Shown piece by piece: positions 57,051 to 64,000 of a DNA stretch of 64,000 bases; the stretch's first letter is position 1, and the number at the start of each line of letters is the position of its first letter. Source of the stretch: Acanthopleura granulata (taxonomy: Eukaryota > Mollusca > Polyplacophora > Chitonida > Chitonidae); the NCBI GenBank assembly GCA_016165875.1, contig JABBOT010000013.1, positions 16,188,368 through 16,252,367 on the forward strand, in the 5' to 3' direction. The notes under the pieces were generated by a model, which did not search any database, had not been told where the DNA came from, and worked only from the letters and a program-made list of their open reading frames with translations. A program made the position numbers and the translations under genes.

Positions 57051-59917
57051 TGTTGGATGATATAATATAACATTGTGGTGGATCCTTCAGAGTGATTTTT
57101 GACCCAATTATTCACTCTGTAAAATTTCAAGATGTTGCGTAGTTCACGTCTGAAGATGTTTCACTCTGTGATCCAGTTATCAGAACATAACACTTGCTAA
57201 CAGTTTTCAGTTCTCAATAATCGTGTCTACAAATCAGATTTCTCAGTTTGCTAAAAGTCAAAAGTGGCTTTGTGGTTTCCGCCCCAGGATAGAAGAGTCG
57301 GCATCATTCTAAAAATCCCACAGGAAGATCGTCGGTGAAGAACGTGAAATATATTGGTCTTATGAAATCCCTATTAATTTGCCCTGTGAATGAAGAACGA
57401 TGAGTTCGTTCAGGCGCGCTGAACAGTTGGAAAGATTCGCCAAGGACAATTTTAACCGATGTTTAGGATCTACCGTTGGAGATGTTTCTTTCGATTTCAT
57501 GTTTAAAATACGAAGAATAATATATGTATAGCGCAAGGTGTTTATATGAACTCTTCCCTCACGCACAGTTCATTGACGCCTATATAAGGACTCTTTTATT
57601 CGAAAATTTTGCTTCAAGGCTGTCGACTGGAACGTAACTGGAATGCAAGAGCATGTTTGATTAACTTCAAATCTTGTCGTTTGGGGTAAAGTTACTGATA
57701 ACACCCAAACGTTTATATAATGGCTGAAGAAGTGGAAACTGTTTCTGGGACAAACAGCTTTTAATTTGTTTTTAATTTTGTTAAAGTCTTCCGCCACTTA
57801 AACCCCGAGAAAGGAAAATGGATTAAACCAGACATTGCAAAAGTTCATTTATGATTTCATGATCTTAATTCTGGTGCCGCATATTTGTTGAACTCATTCA
57901 ACTTGACGTGTAACGCATCTTAAGATAGATGCGTTATTCACATTGCCAGTTTACTTTGGGGTCTTAGTGGTTTTAAGTCTTAAGCACACGATGACGAACG
58001 TATTTTTCGCATTTATATACGTGTCATACACGTATCATTTTACCCACACCTACGCATACGCGTGCTGAAATACTTATTGATTGTAATGTTTCATATTGTA
58101 CATGCATTTAATTAAAACTTCACCATTGACAAATACAACCATTTATAATCACAACTGATGTTGCTGTTGTTTTTTGCTACATACTTTGTACATTCTGTCA
58201 CAGTGGTAACTCCATCGTTTATGCCTTGGAAATGGTCACTTCAGTATTTCGTTTTTCGTGATAAATAGCACGGTTAGTACAGTTGAGGCAAGTTGTGGTC
58301 CTGGGATGTCCTCATCAATCTGTTTTTACAACATGATTCAGATTGGCGAAGTATGTGCAGTAATTTTGCCAAATTGCGCACACCCCTTTCAGGCGTGTAG
58401 AGTTGGTAATATTGCTCCTTTCCCAGAATATATCTGCGTTAGAATAAGGTAGTATTGTGTGTTGTTGGAGTGGAATTACCGTGCCATAGCTGTACGAGCA
58501 ATTTCCGCGATACGGGTTCCCTGTAAACCATGTTATATTCTCTGGTCTGCCCTGTGTCGTCCACTCATGAACCGGATTGCCGTCAATTAAGTACCAAAAA
58601 AAAGGAGAAATCGTGACAAGTGCATTAAAAACAATGAAATAAACAAAATAAATAAATAAATAAAATGTTGCTGATTTTGCAACACAACGTGTCTCATGAG
58701 TGAAATGTTATAATGCTGCAATATCGCAACCAAATATAGTGAGGTAGGAATTCAGCCCCTGTGATATTTACATAGAAACTGTTCTGGCCCCAATTTCATG
58801 AAGCACACCTAGCTAAGTATTCGTTTAACTTCCTTGACAACGTATGTTGTAGAGATAGGAAGTGCACTTAGCTAAAGGCTACTTAGCCCTAAGCAGGCTT
58901 CATGAAACCGGGCCCTGAACTACGTAACAGATCTGAGACAGACGACATCAGCGAAGTATTTTTTCCGACATCTTTGATTATACATTGACTGCGTGTTTTT
59001 TTCCGAATAAGAGACTACCCATATGTGTCAGAGATTGTGGTGTGCTAATGAAAAAGTGTTAACTGTAATAGTGTGATATTCAGGCTAGACACTACCTTTT
59101 TAATGGTGCCGCGCAACGCCATGGACGCATCGACTACAAGATCATTTATTTCCTGTGGACTGCACAGTATGCATTTCAAAGTGGAAAGCAGAAGATATTC
59201 CCTGAAAACAATCCTTTTTAGCTCTAGTTTTGGGGGTGAGATTTTTGTCCCCATCTTAGTAAAATGTCACGCGACAATGATGTTTTCATCATAAGAGGTC
59301 AGAATCTCTTATAGAAGGTAGTATGCATGGTGGTAGGGTACCCAAAACAGAACGTCCCTATCCGAGACCAGGTGATATGTCCAAATGTTTTCCATATACT
59401 TTTAATTGAATGCATGGATGATGATCTGCCGCACCTCACGTCTGTCTATTTCCTCGGGTGGCAAAGTAACCGGATCTCCATTTTCATTACACCGTGTTTA
59501 GTGTATAAATATGTGTGGCTTTTTGTCCCGGCCTCATCCAGTTATTTTACTGTACAATTGTGTACAATAGTGTTTGCTGGATACATAGATGCAGAGGTAA
59601 CCATTTAGATTTGCAGTATTTACTTTATATCAGTTTTCCACAATATACGTAACATTATAAGAAACCTGACGATGTTGTATACTTGGTGTGCAAATTGTTT
59701 TGCATGCAGGGTGTTCCTTTTTTGTAATTTTTTTTTTTTGATTATGGGGAACTGTTTACCTTTTTGCTTTCGATTGATTGCGGGAAATGTACTCTTCGTG
59801 TTTAAAAAGATTTCGGCCATCGAGGACACGCTTTTTCGCTGAACAAGTTAGATTGTGGTTTGCTATTAAGATAGCGTTTGTCTGTGGTAGATACAGCGGG
59901 TTCCTAATCTTCAAAGA
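57051..59917. other. 3' UTR of Z3 and intron to C5
   Basis: A poly(A)-like AATAAACAAAATAAATAAAT tract lies at about 58637-58665, and a MITE at 58784-58917. No exon is supported. Confidence 0.4.
58784..58917. mobile_element. Short palindromic MITE (GGCCC-TTTCATGAAGC type)
   Basis: The left end CTGGCCCCAATTTCATGAAG and the reverse complement of the right end, CAGGGCCCGGTTTCATGAAG, are inverted repeats continuing into AGCTAAGTA-like blocks. Total length is about 134 bases. Elements with GGGCCCGGTTTCATGAAGC ends are widespread in marine invertebrates. Confidence 0.8.
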
Positions 59918-60190
59918 CTATTTTGTTCTATTTTGTCTTTGCTTATATTCAGGGGTTAGGGTGGACCTCCGCACATACTACCGACTTTGAGCAAGGATTA
60001 TAACTCAGTACTTTTTTCTGCTAAATTTATTTTAGCTTGGACGTCATCAGGCGTATTTTGTTCTCTCTATGCTTATTTTCAGGGGTTAGGGTAGACCTCC
60101 GTCTTCGCACACACCACCGACTTTCAACAAGGATTCTAACATCGTATTTTTTTCTGCCAAATTTATTTTAGATTGGACCTCATCAGATGA
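59918..60190 (+). repeat. Tandem duplication of the C5 splice-acceptor region
   Basis: Two copies, offset 130-136 bases, share ATTTTGTTCT, GCTTAT-TTCAGGGGTTAGG, TAGGGTAGACCTCCG, CACCGACTTT, AACAAGGATT and CTGCCAAATTTATTTTAG followed by TTGGACCTCATCAG. The second acceptor (AG at 60170-60171) leads into exon C5. The first (AG at 60034-60035) is an almost identical decoy: its phase-1 frame encodes 18 residues (AWTSSGVFCSLYAYFQGL and so on) and stops at a TAG near 60091. Confidence 0.88.
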
Positions 60191-60608
60191 CCAGACAAAC
60201 TTTCTGCTCGGACCTCCTGGTTGCGTGGTAAAAAATATAACACAACCCGAAGCGAGCGCGTTGAACACGTTTGGTAGGTGGCTTGGAGAAGCGGGATACG
60301 ACGAAGGTCGACCCATCGAACAAATCCCTCCCGAGACGCTGGACGGGTATCTCGTGGAATTCTTCGCCACCGTGAAGCGCAAGAACGGGTCAGAGTACCA
60401 GTCGAGCGGTTTGAAGGAAATCCGAAAATATTTACAGCATCACCTGAAGTGCCACGGCTACCCAGAGTCTCTTACCAGATCCGACAAGTTTGCTAGGTGT
60501 CGAGAGGTGTACCTGAAAAAGGTGGAAGTGCTTCGACAAATGGAGAGACTGAAGAAGGCCTCGCGGGGGGCGAAAACGGCGGCGTCCGGCATTCCTGGAC
60601 ATCGATAG
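60172..60608 (+). CDS. Terminal exon C5: Crypton-derived recombinase N-terminal domain
   Basis: The exon starts in phase 1 after CTGCCAAATTTATTTTAG and ends at TAG 60606-60608; with A2 and B2 it predicts 423 residues. The head DWTSSDDQTNFLLGPPG is followed by the domain: ALNTFGRWLGEAGYDEG, IEQIPPETLDGYLVEFFATV, KRKNGSEYQSSGLKEIRKYL, HHLKCHGYPESLTRSDKFAR and then a basic helical tail (RQMERLKKASRGAKTA). It is the sister of C4. The catalytic recombinase half is absent. The exon is distinctly GC-richer than its flanks. The nearest ATG lies well inside the domain, so the exon depends on splicing. It is the last well-supported module; the locus may continue past 64 kb. Confidence 0.88.
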
Positions 60609-61394
60609 TGAACGCTCTAGAGTGGGAGACTCGTACGCGATACACAGAAGGGCCCAAACGCATCGTTTTCTGCCGTGAAGCTGCAGTGTGCTTTCTGAGC
60701 ACTCATGCGCCTTCAAGTGTGACATAATCCAAAAAAGAACAACGAAAAACACGACTTTGGACCCCTTTTTTAAATGTGAGAAGGAATGTTATGGTTTCGC
60801 ATTAGAAACCAAAATCGAAGCGCACTCATTGAATTGAGTGAATAAGCAAAGTGATGCTTGGCTTGAGATTCCCGTGTACCTTATCAAGGACGTGAATTTC
60901 TGAACAGAAAACTGTGTGTTCATCGAGTTCTCTGCAGCTTTCACAGAAATTTTCCATCTTTCCCACCTCTGTGGAAAATAGCTTCTTTTTTGCATAATTC
61001 TAGTCATGTCAGTATGTCTTCTTTCTTTCCTTTAATTTTTGCAAAACCGACCATTTCCAATTTATGTGTTGATAGTAAGGTTGCCTGCATCATTTATGGG
61101 AAGGCAGTGGGCGATGATCTAGTGATTTCTATCGTTTGTCTTTCGATAGTTTGGGCACGGAATATGCGGCACCGACCTCCCACCTACTTCTTTTTTTTCG
61201 TGGAACCTCGGTAGCGATATACGGTCCACCACGCTCGTATATGCGGTCCGCCACGTAATCTTGAGTATGGCGTTCAGTACAATCAAATAAATAAATAAAT
61301 AAATAATGGAAGACATTCCTGAGGAAATTTAACACTGTCTTCCGTATTACTTAAGTAAGGCATTGTATATTATGTGGCATAATTCTACTCCTTT
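60609..61394. other. 3' flank of C5
   Basis: No exon is supported. A truncated SINE 3' end (about 61238-61306) is present on + (CGGTCCGCCACGTAATCTTG, then AGTATGGCGTTCAGTACAATC and (AAAT)n). Confidence 0.45.
61238..61306 (+). repeat. SINE 3' fragment
   Basis: Only the last about 65 bases of the family remain (GGTCCGCCACGTAATCTTGA, then GTATGGCGTTCAGTAC) with a clean (AAAT)n tail. Confidence 0.65.
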
Positions 61395-61862
61395 AAAAGA
61401 AAAGACAACACTAGACCAAATGCATATATGTATCGATAAGGGATCCTATTCATAATTCAAAAAACAGCACTTTTTATTTCTGTGATGTATGATAACGGAG
61501 ATATCGCAGATCAAAGTAAGGAAAAACACCCATGTGGTGAAAATCGAACGCGCCGCCGCAATCTCAATTTTAACCAATGAAGGGCGAGATATATCTACCA
61601 CCCAAGAAAACATCTGTTGACGCTGTGACGTCACCACTGCATAGTTCACCACTTTGCCATATTGAAGTAGTGGAATATGTGTGGGGTTATTTCCCAAGGT
61701 CTCTACCAGGAGTCCACATTGCGTGGCCTTCGATTGTAATAATAAAGGGAACCGTACTTCCCACGTCAATGAGTGTCTCGCCCTTAATACTTAAGAGGAT
61801 AGGGTACCGATGGCGCGACATCGTGTTTTCGATTTCTCGAAAATGGCGTATCTTGTGACCTC
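61395..61862 (-). repeat. Dispersed repeat, inverted partner of 17395-17930
   Basis: It aligns as reverse complement with 17395-17930 along its length: AAGAAAAGACAACACTAGAC, ATGCATATATGTATCGATAA, AACACCCATGTGGTGAAAAT, TGGGGTTATTTCCCAAGGTC, GTGGCCTTCGATTGTAATAA and GAGTGTCTCGCCCTTA. It has no coding content. Confidence 0.75.
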
Positions 61863-64000
61863 GTAAGAATTCAAGATTAAACGATGATTTGTACAGTTAC
61901 CAAACACCCACCCGTTTAGGTCTGTGTGGACCCATCTTCTGAAATAACTTTCTTTTGTCTTTTCTTTTAAGTATGTACTGTATTTTCGCTGGATTGCCTT
62001 TTGTTGTAAATGTGATTCTGTGTTTAAAATAAACCTGTCTTTTGTTCAAAACCACATTCTCCAGAGCAAGTGCAAGAAAAGTTTTCCCAGGCCGTACAAA
62101 GACGATTGGACTTATTTTTCTGTGTTTTAGAAAACAGGACAGGAGTTACTACAATATTAATACTACCTTATCGGTCGCAACAACAGGCGTTTGGCTCGAT
62201 TCACCAAACCGTCTTAACGTTACGCGCATCTAACTACCATGGTGACGTAATGGCTATAGTTCTGGTTGCCATGGTAGTTACGTGCATGCAACGCCTGGAC
62301 TGCGTCGTGATTCTGGCCTCCGAACTCTGTTTGACCGAATGAATAATTAGGGTTTACCGGAGAAATGAACTTTGAAGTACTCCTAAACTATAGGTAAACG
62401 ATTATTTTGCCGTGGTGCATGGGAAGACGCCATCTGTAATGTATTTAAATAAGTGTCAAACTATTCTCTTTGGCTGATGAAATTGACTGATGGCCAAGTG
62501 GACGATTAGCCACTCCCTTCAAAATGATTTTTTTCAGTCTTTTTCCCAGGATTGTTATTTCGGCACCAGTTTTCACCAGGTGTTCATACACAAGTCAGGG
62601 GTACAACCGCATGATTGACTCACATGAGTTTCGTTAACTGCTGCTATTTTATTTTGTAACTCACAACCAAATTAATTTATCACGCAAGCTCTGGTGTAAA
62701 GAGACTGATGTTTGCCTCTACAACACTGTTTTACTGTGTTCACTGTGTTCATGTCGAGTTGGTAATCGGCTCAGAATATATTTTTGCACATTCACCTACA
62801 AATTACTTTCAGCGCTTGTTGAAACGCACTATGGTAACTTTGAATGACAACACAGAAGACTATAGTTATTGTTGGTCAGACACCTCGATACCTATATCTC
62901 GAAAGTGGAGGGTTCAGAGAATAGGTATCTCACACATCTGTTAAACCGATGTGCCGTTTGCTCCATTCGCAATATCCGACACGAGTGTGGAAAGTACATT
63001 TAAAGGCTGATATTATTGTACCTAGAACATTCCCGTCTTTCCGGCGCCATTGAAAACCGCTGACTGCTTCTCTTTTCCATATGTCCGTCGTAATTTTCCC
63101 CTTTATATGCTTTTTTTAAACTCTTTGCCTGTTTGTGTTAAACGTTGCTTTTGAAATTCGTCCTGAGATTAATGACCCAGAACGCCTATTTTGGTTGACG
63201 ACTCTATACGACTGTCCGTTTCGACGCCTAGATAGAATAAGTGCGTTTGGAATCACCAGTAATAGATTGTGAAGGAGTGGAAAAAAGTTTCGATTTACTT
63301 GTACAGTAGTATGCAAAAGATTAATTCCTCTGTGCATTCCAAGTGAAAACAAAAGCAGGAACCGAAACTCCGGAGTCAGTCGTGTCATTGTACACAAGCT
63401 TGTGTACCCAATTCAGTCGTGTCGTTGTACACAAGCTTAATGCGATTAATTGCACCTCACCGGTCGATTAATTATGTCTTCTGTACATAAAACGCCCTAT
63501 CATTCATGTATAACCGATAACCTTATTTCCTCCTTATGCTCTTCCAGCCAACCCATGAATGCGATTACCTTTATTTTTTTGTCGTGTCTTTATGTGTTTT
63601 GCATATATAACTAAAATGGCCTCACGGTTTTTTTTTTGCCATCAAAGTCGTGTTGCATTGACGAATGATATGTTAGTACTGATTAATGTCAACCATTTTG
63701 GCCTAGGAAAATATTTAATCAAATTATTATGAAAGGATGTATTTTTGTACAGTGTCTCTATCATAAAGTTTAATTTGAATAATTAACTTGATAGTGGCAA
63801 ATGGACATGGCTGAAGATTAAATGGATTTCTGTGCTCAATATCAAGATGAATGGAATGAAAAACTTGTCTCATGAAATAGTGTAATATAAATACTAAATA
63901 TGATCATGTATGATACCAACCTGGAATGCATGTTTCATATTTCTGAAAAGAAAAGATTTAAAAAGAAGGATGAGACAAATGATGCAGAACGCCGCAAGCA
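61863..64000. other. Window end: no supported gene
   Basis: A phase-1-compatible frame behind a fair acceptor (62065-62342) is listed as a finding only. An inverted repeat of CTAACTACCATGG with CCATGGTAGTTACG lies at 62229-62282. A two-copy direct repeat (TCAGTCGTGTC-TTGTACACAAGC) lies at 63376-63440. The last 100 bases are AT-rich with no clear exon. Confidence 0.4.

Noticed and set aside
57401..57532. 43-codon + strand frame starting MSSFRRAEQLERF
   Set aside because: Length is within chance expectation, it lies in the presumed 3' UTR of Z3, and no domain or splice context supports it.

Overview
This is animal (metazoan) nuclear DNA, most likely from a mollusc or another lophotrochozoan. 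It is intron-rich and AT-leaning, full of the ACATGTA word, and littered with short tRNA-derived SINEs whose 3' ends read like CTTGAGTACGGCGTAAAAC followed by AAATAAATAAAT. No bacterial, organellar or viral block is visible. All convincing genes are on the + strand.

Layout. At 1-117 is the last coding exon of an upstream gene. At 264-1502 is a single-exon reading frame for an unrecognised basic 412-residue protein. From 1.5 to 7.7 kb there are only repeats: SINEs and a 74-bp minisatellite. From 8.0 to 60.6 kb lies one modular gene complex made of two tandem units. Unit 1 has a start exon A1 (8088-8232), a linker exon B1 (16532-17146), and then terminal coding exons: a Crypton-derived domain (C1, 21941-22383), two C2H2 zinc-finger exons (Z1, 25643-25890; Z2, 29150-29403) and a two-exon domain (S1, 32561-32934 plus 33561-33653). 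Unit 2 has A2 (40400-40544), B2 (40863-41552) and then a helix-turn-helix exon (H, 47640-47794), Crypton-type exons C2, C3, C4 and C5 (48827-49239, 51692-52128, 53943-54421, 60172-60608) and a zinc-finger exon Z3 (56833-57050).

How the parts fit. A ends in phase 1, B begins and ends in phase 1, and every terminal exon starts in phase 1 directly behind a 3' splice-site AG and carries its own stop codon. Every A-B-terminal combination within a unit therefore gives a whole number of codons (predicted isoforms of about 329-437 residues). This looks like one shared N-terminus spliced to alternative C-terminal, mostly DNA-binding, domains. The layout is known from the fly loci lola and mod(mdg4), but here the N-terminus is not a recognisable BTB domain, and five of ten terminal modules are the N-terminal domain of a Crypton tyrosine recombinase without its catalytic half. 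The A1/A2 exons differ almost only at synonymous sites, so the module is under protein-level selection. The alternative-splicing reading is inference from phases and splice sites; no transcript data are available here.

The introns hold mobile debris: a dead Merlin-type transposase (about 11.5-12.5 kb), several foldback or MITE elements, a dispersed repeat present in opposite orientations at 17.4 and 61.4 kb, many SINE copies (one with a perfect 14-bp target-site duplication at 36.0 kb) and several tandem repeats. No tRNA, rRNA or CRISPR feature is supported.
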